From JAIBJN01 sp035461525 (GTDB taxonomy: Bacteria > Actinomycetota > Thermoleophilia > Gaiellales > Gaiellaceae), in contig DATHVD010000048.1 in the NCBI GenBank assembly GCA_035461525.1, positions 1 to 64,000 of the forward strand: DNA of 64,000 nt, written 5' to 3'. Positions 7,751-16,015 of this stretch are shown here, in pieces (the first letter of the stretch is position 1; every line of letters begins with the position of its first letter). The notes under the pieces were generated by a model. That model was not told the origin of the DNA and did no database searches. It saw only the letters and a program-made list of their open reading frames with translations. A program made the position numbers and the translations under genes.

Positions 7751-8212
7751 GTGGCGAAAGGAGCCGACCTGACCTCCTCCCGCACGAGCGCGCTCACCGT
7801 CGCCGCCGCGGGCGCGCTGCGCCGCCCGTCCAACTGGGTGCAGCTGGCCAAGTTCTGCACCGTCGGCCTCTCCGGTTACGCCGTCAACCTCGCCGTCTAC
7901 GCGACCCTCCTCCACTTCGGCGTGCACTACCTCCTGGCCGCGGTGTGCTCCTTCCTCGTGGCCGTTACGAACAACTACACGTGGAACCGCGTCTGGACCT
8001 TCAGGCACCAGCGCGGCCACCTCGTCTTCCAGGGCGTTCGCTTCCTCGTGGTCTCCACCGTCGCCCTCGCGGCCAACCTCGCCTTCCTCGCGGTCCTCGT
8101 CGCCCTCGGCCTGCCCAAGCTGCCCGCCCAGGCGGTGGCGATCGTGCTCGTGACGCCGTGGAACTTCGTGGCCAACAAGCTCTGGAGCTTCCGGCGCCGG
8201 CGTTCGTCCTAG
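7751..8212 (+). CDS. GtrA family membrane protein
   Basis: 153 residues with four transmembrane helices. The GtrA signature is clear: QLAKFCTVGLSGYAVNL, then NNYTWNRVWTFR and finally TPWNFVANKLWSFRRRR. GtrA proteins help move undecaprenyl- or polyprenyl-linked sugars across the membrane for surface glycan modification. GTG 7751 is supported by the -10 hexamer. A second option is CTG 7769, which has AAAGGAG five bases upstream. Two GT-C like membrane proteins follow, fitting a role in lipid-linked sugar transfer. Confidence 0.85.
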   Translation: MAKGADLTSSRTSALTVAAAGALRRPSNWVQLAKFCTVGLSGYAVNLAVYATLLHFGVHYLLAAVCSFLVAVTNNYTWNRVWTFRHQRGHLVFQGVRFLVVSTVALAANLAFLAVLVALGLPKLPAQAVAIVLVTPWNFVANKLWSFRRRRSS

Positions 8213-8217
8213 CAGCT

Positions 8218-9990
8218 CTGGTCGCGGCCGCCCTCGCGCTCGCGGGGACGGCGCAGGCGCAGGCGCCGACTGCGCCCGTCTACGACTCGCGCGGAAACCT
8301 CGTCGGGACGCCGTTCGTCCCCGTGCCCGAAGAGCCCCTGCTCGACGAGGACGAGGCGATCGAGCGCGCGCTCGCGTGGCCGAAGATCGCGGACTGGCTC
8401 GAGCGGTACCCGCAGGAGACGCTCACCGACTCCGCGGACTTCGATGAGGCCGCTCGCGTCTGGACCGTGAGGGTGTGGTCGTCGGCGCCCGACGCGGGTC
8501 AGGTCGCCCTGGCGAAGGTGGACGACACGTCGGGAGAGGTGACCGAGGCCTGGACCGGCCCGCAGGTCGCGTGGAAGATGGCCCGCGGGTACGACGGCGC
8601 CTTCGGGCGGAAGATCAACGAGCCCTGGATCTGGATCGCCTTCTGCCTCGTCTTCTTCCTCGGCCTCGCCGACCTGCGCCGCCCGCTCGCGCTCCGCAAC
8701 CTCGACCTGGCCGTCCTCCTCTCCTTCAGCATCTCCCTCTGGTTCTTCAACCGGGGCGATGTCTTCTCGGCGATGCCGCTCGCCTACCCACCCATGCTCT
8801 ACCTGCTCGGCCGCATGGTCTGGGTGGGGTGCAAGGGGCGCGGGAGCCCGGCGCGCGCCCTCTGGCCTGTGTGGGTGCTCCTCGCCGCGACCGTGTTCCT
8901 CGCCGGCTTCCGCGTCGGCTTGAACGTCCGCGCCTCGAACGTGATCGACGTCGGGCTCGCCGGCGTCATCGGCGCGCAGCGGATCGTCGAGGACGGCCAG
9001 ATGCCGTACGCGAACATGCCGACGGACGACGGCGAGGAATGCGGCGAGCCCGACGCCGACGGGTACGTCCGCGAGCGGATCCAGACGAACGGCCGCTGCG
9101 AGGTCGCCAACGGCCGCGGCGACACGTACGGGCCGGTCAGCTACCTCGCCTACGTGCCCGGCTTCGTCGTGTTCGGCTGGAGCTACGAATGGGACGACCT
9201 TCCCGCCGCGCACCTCACCTCGATCCTCTGGGACGGCGTCGCGCTCCTCGGCATGGCGCTGCTCGGCTTCCGCTTCGGAGGGGCGAGGCTGGGGGCGACG
9301 CTCGCGTTCGCGTGGGCGGCCTACCCGTTCACGCAGTACGCGTCCAGCTCGAACTCGAACGACGCGATCATGCCCGCGCTGCTCGTCTGGGGGCTCGTCC
9401 TCGTCACCTCGGCGCCCGCACGCGGCCTCTTCGCCGGTCTCGCGGCGTGGACGAAGTTCGCCGCGTTCCTGCTCTTCCCGCTCTGGGCTTCGTACCCGCA
9501 CGCCCTGCGCTGGCCGCGGCAGCAACTCCTCTTCCTCGGCGGCGCGCTCGCGGCGACGGCGATCGGCTTCTGGATCCTCCTCCTCGAGCCGGACCCGATC
9601 CACGCCGCCCGCGTCTTCTGGGACCGGACCTTCGGCTGGCAGCTCGACCGCTCGTCTCCGTTCTCGATCTGGGACTGGGACGAGTACCCGGGCTACCCCG
9701 GCCTCTCCACCGTCCAGACGGCGCTGAAGGTCGTGCTCGTCGGCGCCGCCTTCCTGCTCGCGTTCGTCCCCCGGACGCGGAACGTCGTGCAGCTCGCGGC
9801 CCTCTCCGGGGCCCTGCTCATCGGCTTCGAGCTCGTCCTGACGCACTGGTTCTACCTCTACATCCCCTGGTTCTTCCCCTTCGTCGCGTTCGCGCTGCTC
9901 GTCCCGGCGGCCGTCGGGGCGGCCCGCGCGGAGCGGAAGCCCGAGGAGACGACCGATGAGCGACCCGCCGAGCTCGCCACGACCGGCTGA
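8218..9990 (+). CDS. Large membrane protein, PepSY-like N-terminus plus GT-C like membrane domain
   Basis: About 590 residues from CTG 8218. No canonical start precedes the N-terminal hydrophobic segment (ALALAGTAQAQA, signal-like); the first canonical codon, GTG 8323, would remove it. Residues about 30-125 form a soluble extracytoplasmic module (AIERALAWPKIADWLERYP, VWTVRVWSS, VDDTSGEVTEAWTG) that resembles a PepSY fold. About ten transmembrane segments follow, with periplasmic loops such as NMPTDDGEECG and DTYGPVSYLAYVPGF, as in polyprenyl-phosphate-sugar glycosyltransferases. Function is inferred. It lies between GtrA and a GT87-like protein, overlapping the latter by 35 bases. Confidence 0.6.
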   Translation: MVAAALALAGTAQAQAPTAPVYDSRGNLVGTPFVPVPEEPLLDEDEAIERALAWPKIADWLERYPQETLTDSADFDEAARVWTVRVWSSAPDAGQVALAKVDDTSGEVTEAWTGPQVAWKMARGYDGAFGRKINEPWIWIAFCLVFFLGLADLRRPLALRNLDLAVLLSFSISLWFFNRGDVFSAMPLAYPPMLYLLGRMVWVGCKGRGSPARALWPVWVLLAATVFLAGFRVGLNVRASNVIDVGLAGVIGAQRIVEDGQMPYANMPTDDGEECGEPDADGYVRERIQTNGRCEVANGRGDTYGPVSYLAYVPGFVVFGWSYEWDDLPAAHLTSILWDGVALLGMALLGFRFGGARLGATLAFAWAAYPFTQYASSSNSNDAIMPALLVWGLVLVTSAPARGLFAGLAAWTKFAAFLLFPLWASYPHALRWPRQQLLFLGGALAATAIGFWILLLEPDPIHAARVFWDRTFGWQLDRSSPFSIWDWDEYPGYPGLSTVQTALKVVLVGAAFLLAFVPRTRNVVQLAALSGALLIGFELVLTHWFYLYIPWFFPFVAFALLVPAAVGAARAERKPEETTDERPAELATTG

Positions 9991-11191
9991 CGCTCGCCTG
10001 CTCGTCCTGACGCTCGCGGTCGGGCTCGGCCTGCTCACGGCGTCGTGGGCGGCGCTCCACCTGCCGCCGTTCGACCGCTCTCAGATCGTCGACACCCCCG
10101 TCTACCAGGAGTACGGCGAGGCGATCGCCGCCGGCCAGGTCCCCTACCGGGACTTCGAGCTCGAGTATCCGCCCGGCGCCCTCCCCGTCTTCTGGCTGCC
10201 GACGCTCGCGCCCGAGGAGCACTATCGCTCCGCCTTCGAGCTCCTCATGTGGGCCCTCGCCGCCGCCACGCTCCTGCTCGTCCTTCTCACGCTGTACCGG
10301 CTCGGCGCCGCTCCGCAGCAGCTCCTCGTCGCCTCCGCGCTCGTCGGGGTCGCCCCGCTCGTCCTCGGCTCGGTCGTGCTCACGCGCTACGACCACTGGC
10401 CCGCCCTTCTCGGCGCGGCCGCGCTCGCGGCGCTCGTCGCCGGGCGCGACCGGCTCGCCTTCGCGGTTCTGGGCCTCGCGGCCGCGGCGAAGATCTACCC
10501 GCTCGTCTTCCTGCCGCCGATGCTCGTCCACGTTGCGCGCACCCGGGGGCGGAGCGAGGCGGGGATCGCTCTGGGCGTGTTCGTGGCGGCGGTCGCCCTC
10601 GTCGTCGTCCCGCTCGCGGTCGTCGCCCCGGACGGGCTCGCCGCCTCCCTCGAACGCCAGGTCGGGCGGCCGCTCCAGATCGAGAGCCTCGGCGCCTCGA
10701 TCCTGCTCGCGGCGAATCAGGCCGGCCTCTACGAGCCGACCGTCGTCTCGAGCCACGGCTCGCAGAACCTCGCCGGGGGTCTCCCGGACGGGCTCGCCGC
10801 GGCCCAGACCGTCGTCCAGGCCCTGGTGCTCGTCGCCGTCTGGGCGCTCTTCGCGCGCGGGCCGGCGACGCCCGCGCGCGTCGCCGCGGCCTCGGCTGCG
10901 TCCGTCGTCGTCTTCGTCGCCCTGGGGAAGGTGCTCTCGCCCCAGTTCCTGATCTGGCTCGTGCCCCTCGTGCCGCTCGTCCTCGGCCGCGGCCGCGTGG
11001 CCGTGCTCGGGCTCCTCGCAGCCGCCCTCGCCGCCACCCACCTCTGGTTCCCGTCCCGCTACTGGGACGTCGTCGACCTCGAGCCCGTGGGCCTCCTCGT
11101 GCTCGTCCGCAACGTCCTCCTGCTCGCGCTCGCCGGCCTTCTCGTGGCGCTCACGCTCCGACGGGAACCCGCAGAGCCTCGCAGCGGGTAG
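9956..11191 (+). CDS. GT87/DUF2029-like membrane glycosyltransferase
   Basis: 411 residues from ATG 9956, overlapping the previous gene by 35 bases. About ten transmembrane helices. After the first helix come YQEYGEAIAAGQVPYRDFE and YPPGALPVFWLP, which is the conserved extracytoplasmic loop of GT87-type polyprenol-phosphate mannosyltransferases. AAAAKIYPLVFLPPML and GKVLSPQFLIWLVPL are also typical. Likely transfers a sugar from a polyprenyl-phosphate donor outside the membrane; the acceptor is unknown. It is convergent with the YmdB gene, the two stops overlapping by 41 bases. Confidence 0.72.
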   Translation: MSDPPSSPRPADARLLVLTLAVGLGLLTASWAALHLPPFDRSQIVDTPVYQEYGEAIAAGQVPYRDFELEYPPGALPVFWLPTLAPEEHYRSAFELLMWALAAATLLLVLLTLYRLGAAPQQLLVASALVGVAPLVLGSVVLTRYDHWPALLGAAALAALVAGRDRLAFAVLGLAAAAKIYPLVFLPPMLVHVARTRGRSEAGIALGVFVAAVALVVVPLAVVAPDGLAASLERQVGRPLQIESLGASILLAANQAGLYEPTVVSSHGSQNLAGGLPDGLAAAQTVVQALVLVAVWALFARGPATPARVAAASAASVVVFVALGKVLSPQFLIWLVPLVPLVLGRGRVAVLGLLAAALAATHLWFPSRYWDVVDLEPVGLLVLVRNVLLLALAGLLVALTLRREPAEPRSG

Positions 11192-11936
11192 CGCGCCCGT
11201 CCGGGTCGCAGTCGACCAGGGCGCCCTCGATGCGGACGTCGCCGTCGGCAGGGTGGAACCGCACCGGCATCCCCGTCCGCATGCGCTGGATCGCCAGCTC
11301 GGCTCGGACGCCGATGACGGAGTCGTGGGGGCCGGTCATGCCCGCGTCCGTGATCGCGGCGGTGCCCCCGGGGAGGACGCGCGCGTCGTTCGTCTGCACG
11401 TGCGTGTGGGTGCCGAGGACGGCGGTGACGCGCCCGTCGAGCATGCGCGCGAGCGCCACCTTCTCGCTCGTCGCCTCCGCGTGGAAGTCGACCACGACGA
11501 CCGGAGCGGCGGCGCGCGCCTCCTCGACGAGCGCGTCGACGACGCGGAAGGGGTGCACGGGCGTCTGCAGGAAGAGCGCGCCCTGGAGGTTGAGCACCGC
11601 CACGGGCGTCCCGTCGCGGGCCTCGACCACGGCCAGCCCGCTGCCGGGGATGCCGGCGTCGCCGAAGTTCGCCGGGCGGATGACGCGCGGGTCCGTCTCG
11701 AGCAGGGGAACGAGGTCGCGGTGGCGCCAGACGTGGTTGCCGGTCGTGATCACGTCGGCGCCGGCTGCGAGGAGCTTCTCGGCGAGCTTCGCGGTCAGGC
11801 CGACGCCGTCGGCGGCGTTCTCGCCGTTGACGACGCAGACGTCCACCCCGAGCTCGTGGCGGAGCTCCTGGAGGCGGTCGACGACGGCCCGGCGGCCGGG
11901 CGGGCCGAAGACGTCGGCGATGAAGAGGATTCTCAG
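11151..11936 (-). CDS. YmdB/TIGR00282-type metallophosphoesterase, CTG start
   Basis: 261 residues if started at CTG 11936. The protein then begins (M)RILFIADVFGPPGRRAV, exactly the family N-terminus with the metal-ligand Asp at residue 8. Other motifs: VVNGENAADG, TTGNHVWRH, VDFHAEATSEK and LGTHTHVQTND. This is the complete binuclear phosphoesterase set (2',3'-cyclic nucleotide phosphodiesterase in studied homologues). No ATG, GTG or TTG is available near this position, and the next canonical start would delete the metal site. The CTG overlaps the stop of the upstream M23 gene as CTGA, so translational coupling is likely. Confidence 0.85.
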   Translation of the reverse strand: MRILFIADVFGPPGRRAVVDRLQELRHELGVDVCVVNGENAADGVGLTAKLAEKLLAAGADVITTGNHVWRHRDLVPLLETDPRVIRPANFGDAGIPGSGLAVVEARDGTPVAVLNLQGALFLQTPVHPFRVVDALVEEARAAAPVVVVDFHAEATSEKVALARMLDGRVTAVLGTHTHVQTNDARVLPGGTAAITDAGMTGPHDSVIGVRAELAIQRMRTGMPVRFHPADGDVRIEGALVDCDPDGRATRCEALRVPVGA

Positions 11937-12727
11937 GGCGTCGTCAGAGCCGTCGCCGGGTGCAGCTCGATGTGCACGTGCTGGCCCGGGTCCTGCGTGT
12001 AGCGGGCGAGCCCCGCCTCCTCGACCGCGGAGAGGTCGATGATCCGCCCCACCTTCGAGCGGCCGGCGGAGACGGTCGAGCCCACGGTGAGGCCCGGATC
12101 GGCGCGCAGGTTCTCGATCGTGACGACGATCCCCGGGTTGCCGGACGGCTGGATGTCGATGCGGACGCCGTACGTCTCGCCGTTCACGACGTTGTCCGCG
12201 ATCGCGATGATGCTCCCGTCGACGGGCGCGTACACGTCCGTGTCCACCGGCGCGCCCACGTCGAGGCCGCTCGTCTTCGCGCCCGCCCCGCCCTGGAGGA
12301 GGAAGTAGCGCACGTCGGACTCGGACGATCCGAACAGCTTGCCGACGAGGCGCTGGGCCAGGCCCGCGTTCGCCTGCGTGCCCACGGGGTCGAGCGACAA
12401 CGCCCCGGCGCCGGCCGCGTGGTACCCGATGGCCGTCACGCGGGTCTGGTTGACCGGGAGCTGCAGCCGGAGGCCCTCGTGCATGGCCACGATCTGGGGC
12501 TGAGGCGGCCCGGCCGGGAGCAGGCGCTCCGCGGGCGCGGGGCCGCTCACCGGCGCGACGGCGCTGTCGCCCGTGCCGAAGGCGGTCAGGAGCAGCGCCA
12601 CGAGGCAGCCGCACGCGACGACGACGAGGGCCGCCGTGCGGCGGGCCCGGCGGGCGCTGGCGCGGGCCTGCTCGCGTTGACGTAGCCTGGTACGCGCGGC
12701 GAAGCCGGGGGCTTCGGTCGTAGCCAT
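11933..12727 (-). CDS. Membrane-anchored M23-like protein with degenerate active site
   Basis: 264 residues. A basic N-terminus and one transmembrane helix (about 31-50) lead to an extracytoplasmic M23/LytM-like domain (about 145-264: YAPVDGSIIAIADNV, VGSTVSAGRSKVGRI, GQHVHIEL). The second zinc motif HVH (250-252) is present. The first motif, normally HxGxD, reads TSGLD (T152), so one zinc ligand is missing. A catalytic endopeptidase role is therefore doubtful; it may bind or regulate wall enzymes. ATG 12727 was chosen because the basic stretch and helix follow directly. It overlaps the YmdB gene. Confidence 0.7.
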   Translation of the reverse strand: MATTEAPGFAARTRLRQREQARASARRARRTAALVVVACGCLVALLLTAFGTGDSAVAPVSGPAPAERLLPAGPPQPQIVAMHEGLRLQLPVNQTRVTAIGYHAAGAGALSLDPVGTQANAGLAQRLVGKLFGSSESDVRYFLLQGGAGAKTSGLDVGAPVDTDVYAPVDGSIIAIADNVVNGETYGVRIDIQPSGNPGIVVTIENLRADPGLTVGSTVSAGRSKVGRIIDLSAVEEAGLARYTQDPGQHVHIELHPATALTTP

Positions 12728-13035
12728 CCGCGGCACCGTACCGGAGCCCACCAGGGCTTTCAAACGGGAAGCGCGGGACGGCACGGGCCTGCGTCGCGGC
12801 GGCGCCGGCGGGCGCGACGGGGCCTCCCGGGGCCGGGGGGCGAGGGCGAGCGCCCCGGCCGTCGGCAGCTCCCAGTCGGCCTCGATCCCCCAGAGGTCGA
12901 ACACATTCCCCGCTTTTCCAGGGATTTCTTGCTGGTGATCGTAGACTCGTGGCCCGACCGGCATTGCTAGCCTTCCGGCGTGCTCGCCGTCCGACACCAC
13001 GTTGCCAGGGGCGGCGGACGGCCCCACGGCACGGC
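12728..13035. other. 308-base divergent intergenic region
   Basis: This gap lies between the M23-like gene (minus) and the ABC ATPase gene (plus). It is GC-rich except for an AT-richer patch around 12900-12945. On the plus strand it holds TAGACT (12942-12947), TAGCCT (12968-12973) and a possible 19-codon leader ORF (12980-13039). No other gene was recognised in it. Confidence 0.5.
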
Positions 13036-13039
13036 GTGA
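12980..13039 (+). CDS. Possible 19-codon leader ORF coupled to the ABC ATPase
   Basis: GTG 12980 lies 6 bases after a TAGCCT hexamer (12968-12973). The short frame ends in TGA 13037-13039, which overlaps the ABC ATPase start as GTGA. It would encode MLAVRHHVARGGGRPHGTA. The arrangement suits a leaderless transcript whose first ORF delivers ribosomes to a main gene that has no ribosome binding site. Evidence is positional only. Confidence 0.3.
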   Translation: MLAVRHHVARGGGRPHGTA

Positions 13040-13698
13040 GCTCCCTGCTCTCAGCCCGGGGCGTCTGCCGGAGCTACGGACGGCACCCGGCGCTTGCGCC
13101 GACGGACATCGACGTCCTCCCCGGCGAGGTGCTGGGGCTGATCGGGCCGAACGGCGCCGGCAAGTCGACCCTCCTCTCCATCCTCGCCGGCGCGCTCGTC
13201 CCGGACCGGGGGGAGGTCAGGGCGGCCGAGCCCGCTCCCCGCGTCGGCTGGGTTCCGCAGCGCCCGGCGCAGTACGCGCGCCTGACGCCGCGCGAGAACC
13301 TCGAGCTCTTCGCGCGTCTGGAGCGGGTTGCCGAGCCAACGCGGGAGGCCGCGCGCCTCCTCGCCGCCGTCGAGCTCCCCGACGACGGGCGCCCGACTAC
13401 GGACCTCTCGCTCGGGAACCAGCAGCGCCTCAACTTGGCCATCTCCCTCCTGGCGGAGCCGGACGTGCTCCTCCTCGACGAGCCGACCGCGTCCCTCGAC
13501 CCGCGCCAGCGCCGCCGCTTCTGGGAGCTCGCACGCGGCGTCCGCGACGGCGGCGGCGCCGTCGTCTTCGTCACACAGAACCTCGACGAGCTCGTGCGCT
13601 TCGCCGACCGTGTCGCCGTGCTCCTCGACGGAAGCCTGGTCTTCGCCGGAACGATCGCCGAGTACGGGCAGGCGCCCGAGGCGGACGTGTTCGCATGA
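13036..13698 (+). CDS. ABC transporter ATP-binding protein
   Basis: 220 residues. Walker A GPNGAGKST (about 37-45), signature SLGNQQRLNLA, Walker B DVLLLDEPTASLD. The switch-loop residue is Gln (VFVTQNLDEL) where most ABC ATPases have His. It pairs with the ABC-2 type permease that overlaps it by four bases (ATGA), so the two form an exporter. GTG 13036 places the first strand correctly (SLLSARGVCRSYG); no ribosome binding site is visible. The neighbouring haem genes raise the possibility of a CcmA-like role, but nothing in the sequence proves it. Confidence 0.85.
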   Translation: MSSLLSARGVCRSYGRHPALAPTDIDVLPGEVLGLIGPNGAGKSTLLSILAGALVPDRGEVRAAEPAPRVGWVPQRPAQYARLTPRENLELFARLERVAEPTREAARLLAAVELPDDGRPTTDLSLGNQQRLNLAISLLAEPDVLLLDEPTASLDPRQRRRFWELARGVRDGGGAVVFVTQNLDELVRFADRVAVLLDGSLVFAGTIAEYGQAPEADVFA

Positions 13699-15044
13699 CG
13701 ACGATCCGACTCCTCCTCGGGAAGGACCTGCGCGTCCTCCGCCGCTCGCCCGCGCTCCTCGCCGCGCTCGTCCTCTACCCGCTCCTCTTCGCCCTCCTCG
13801 TCGGCCTCGTCGTGCGTTTCGCCTCCGACCGGCCCCGGGTCGCGTTCGTCGACCTCGACGGCCTTCCGCAGGAGCTGACGATCGCCGACCAGACCTTCGA
13901 CGTGCAGAGCGTGATCGAGCAGGTGAACGACAAGGCGGAGCTCGTGGCCATGCCCGAGGGGGAGGCCGACCACAAGCTCGAGACGGGCGAGGTCGTGGCG
14001 GCGATCGTCGTCCCGCCGGGCTTCGCCTCGAAGCTCCGGGGCATGGTCGAGAGCCCCGAGCTCGTCCTCCGGACCGGCCGGGGCGGGTTGGCAGGTCGCT
14101 TCGAGCTGCAGACCGAGGCGCTCGTCTACCGCCTCAACCGGCTCCTCCAGGAGGCGTACATCAGCGCCAACCTCGAGTACGTCACGCTGCTCGTCGAGGG
14201 CGGGGAGGCGAGCTTCCTCGGCGAGGAGTTCGACGTCGTCGGGCTCGACGAGGCCTCCCGCCTCCTCGGGAGCCTGCGGGCGCGGACCTCGGACCCGGCG
14301 GCCCTCGCGGAGATCACCGAGCTGGAGAACTTCGTCAGCGAGGCGCGCCTCGCTCTCGAGCAGACGGACGAGACGCTCCGCGCCACCGCGAACCCGATCG
14401 AGCTCGCCGCCGACCGCGAGGCGGGGCGGACGTGGCTCCTCGGCGCCCAGCTCCAGGCCTACGCGCTCGCGCTCACGCTTGCATTCGTGTGCGTCCTCCT
14501 CGCGGCGGGCGCCATCGCCGCCGAGCGGGACGAGAACGTCGTCGGGCGGCTCGTGCGCGGTCTCGCCCGCGTGCGGGAGCTCGTCGCGGTCAAGGTGCTC
14601 CTCGCGGCCGTGCTCGCGGCCGCGATCGGGCTCGCGCTCGCCCTCGTCTTCGGTGTCGCCGCCGAGGTGGGCGGCGTCCAGGGCGGCGGCCAGTGGGAGC
14701 GCCTGCCGCTGCTCGCGTTCGGCCTCCTGCTCGCCGGCGGCGCCTTCGGCGCCTTCGGCGTCCTCCTCGGCGTCCTCGCGCGCGACTCGCGGACGGCCGT
14801 GCTCGTCGCCTTCCTCGTCACGCTCCCTCTCGTCCTCGTCGGCGTCGTTCCCGAGGGGTCGGTCGAGGTCGCCGGCTGGATCTCGGCGGCCTTCCCGTTC
14901 GCCCACGCGGTCGAGTTCTTCGAGGCGGCGCTCTTCGACCTGAGCCCGTGGCGGACGCTCGGCGTCGAGGCGCTCTGGCTCGTCGGCCTGGGAACAGCGT
15001 TCGCGGCGGCGGCGCGCATGGGCGTGCGAAGATTCCTCGCGTGA
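13695..15044 (+). CDS. ABC-2 type transporter permease
   Basis: 449 residues. One N-terminal transmembrane helix (LAALVLYPLLFALLVGLVV) is followed by a large extracytoplasmic domain of about 220 residues. Five to six helices close the C-terminal half (AYALALTLAFVCVLLAAGAI, LAFGLLLAGGAFGAFGVLLG and others), with IAAERDENVVGRLVRG as the typical cytoplasmic loop. This is the YhgE/ABC2_membrane_3 architecture. ATG 13695 overlaps the ATPase stop. Substrate unknown. hemB follows with a GTGA overlap, so the exporter and the haem genes are co-transcribed. Confidence 0.83.
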   Translation: MTTIRLLLGKDLRVLRRSPALLAALVLYPLLFALLVGLVVRFASDRPRVAFVDLDGLPQELTIADQTFDVQSVIEQVNDKAELVAMPEGEADHKLETGEVVAAIVVPPGFASKLRGMVESPELVLRTGRGGLAGRFELQTEALVYRLNRLLQEAYISANLEYVTLLVEGGEASFLGEEFDVVGLDEASRLLGSLRARTSDPAALAEITELENFVSEARLALEQTDETLRATANPIELAADREAGRTWLLGAQLQAYALALTLAFVCVLLAAGAIAAERDENVVGRLVRGLARVRELVAVKVLLAAVLAAAIGLALALVFGVAAEVGGVQGGGQWERLPLLAFGLLLAGGAFGAFGVLLGVLARDSRTAVLVAFLVTLPLVLVGVVPEGSVEVAGWISAAFPFAHAVEFFEAALFDLSPWRTLGVEALWLVGLGTAFAAAARMGVRRFLA

Positions 15045-16015
15045 GTGCGACCTTCCCCACCATCCGCCTGCGGCGCTTCCGGCGCACCGCCGCGCTCCGC
15101 TCGCTCGTCCGCGAGACGAGGCTCTCGCTCGACGACGTCGTCTACCCGCTCTTCGCCGTTCCGGGCGAGGGCGTCGAGCGTCCGCTCGAGGGGCTCCCGG
15201 GCATCGCGCAGCGCTCGGTCGACCGGCTCTGCGAGGAGGCTGCCGAGGCGCACGGGCTCGGCGTCCCCGCCGTCCTCCTCTTCGGCGTTCCGGAGGAGAA
15301 GGACGAGGCGGGGAGCGGCGCCTACGACGAGGACGGGATCGTCCAGCGCGCGCTGCGCGCGCTGCGCGAAGCGGCGCCGGGCCTCGTCCTCCTCACCGAC
15401 GTCTGCCTCTGCGAGTACACGTCGCACGGCCACTGCGGCGTCGTTGCCGGCGACGAGGTCCTGAACGACGTCTCGCTCGAGCTCCTGGCGAAGACGGCCG
15501 TCAGCCACGCCGAAGCGGGCGCGGACGCCGTCTGTCCCAGCGACATGCTCGACGGCCGCGTCGGCGCGATCCGCGGCGCCCTCGACGGCGACGGCTTCGA
15601 GCAGATTCCCATCGTCGCCTACTCGGCGAAGTACGCGTCCGCCTTCTACGGGCCCTTCCGCGAGGCGGCCGACTCGGCCCCATCCTTCGGCGACCGGCGC
15701 GGCTACCAGATGGACCCGCCCAACGTGCGCGAGGCGTTGCGCGAGTGCGAGCTCGACCTCGCCGAGGGCGCCGACGCGATCATGGTCAAGCCGGCGCTTC
15801 CATACCTGGACGTGATCCGGGCCGCCCGCGAGCGCTTCGACGCGCCGCTCTTCGCCTACAACGTCAGCGGCGAGTACGGGATGGTGAAGGCCGCCGCCGC
15901 GCGCGGCTGGCTCGACGAGCGGCAGGCCGCGCTGGAGGGCCTGACGGCGATCAAGCGCGCCGGGGCCGACGTGGTCGTCTCCTACTGGGCGCGGGAGCTG
16001 GCCGAGTGGCTCTGA
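15041..16015 (+). CDS. hemB: Delta-aminolevulinic acid dehydratase (porphobilinogen synthase)
   Basis: 324 residues. Condenses two 5-aminolevulinate molecules to porphobilinogen in tetrapyrrole synthesis. The Schiff-base lysines are K197 (YSAKYAS) and K250 (MVKPALPYLD). The zinc-type cysteines are in DVCLCEYTSHGHCG (C122, C124, C132), so this is the zinc-dependent class. The start overlaps the permease stop as GTGA. hemL follows, and both belong to the C5 haem pathway. Confidence 0.96.
   Translation: MSATFPTIRLRRFRRTAALRSLVRETRLSLDDVVYPLFAVPGEGVERPLEGLPGIAQRSVDRLCEEAAEAHGLGVPAVLLFGVPEEKDEAGSGAYDEDGIVQRALRALREAAPGLVLLTDVCLCEYTSHGHCGVVAGDEVLNDVSLELLAKTAVSHAEAGADAVCPSDMLDGRVGAIRGALDGDGFEQIPIVAYSAKYASAFYGPFREAADSAPSFGDRRGYQMDPPNVREALRECELDLAEGADAIMVKPALPYLDVIRAARERFDAPLFAYNVSGEYGMVKAAAARGWLDERQAALEGLTAIKRAGADVVVSYWARELAEWL

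Noticed and set aside
16012..16015. hemL as a further certain CTG start (CTGA overlap)
   Set aside because: GTG 16006 is in frame only two codons upstream, so a canonical start is available.
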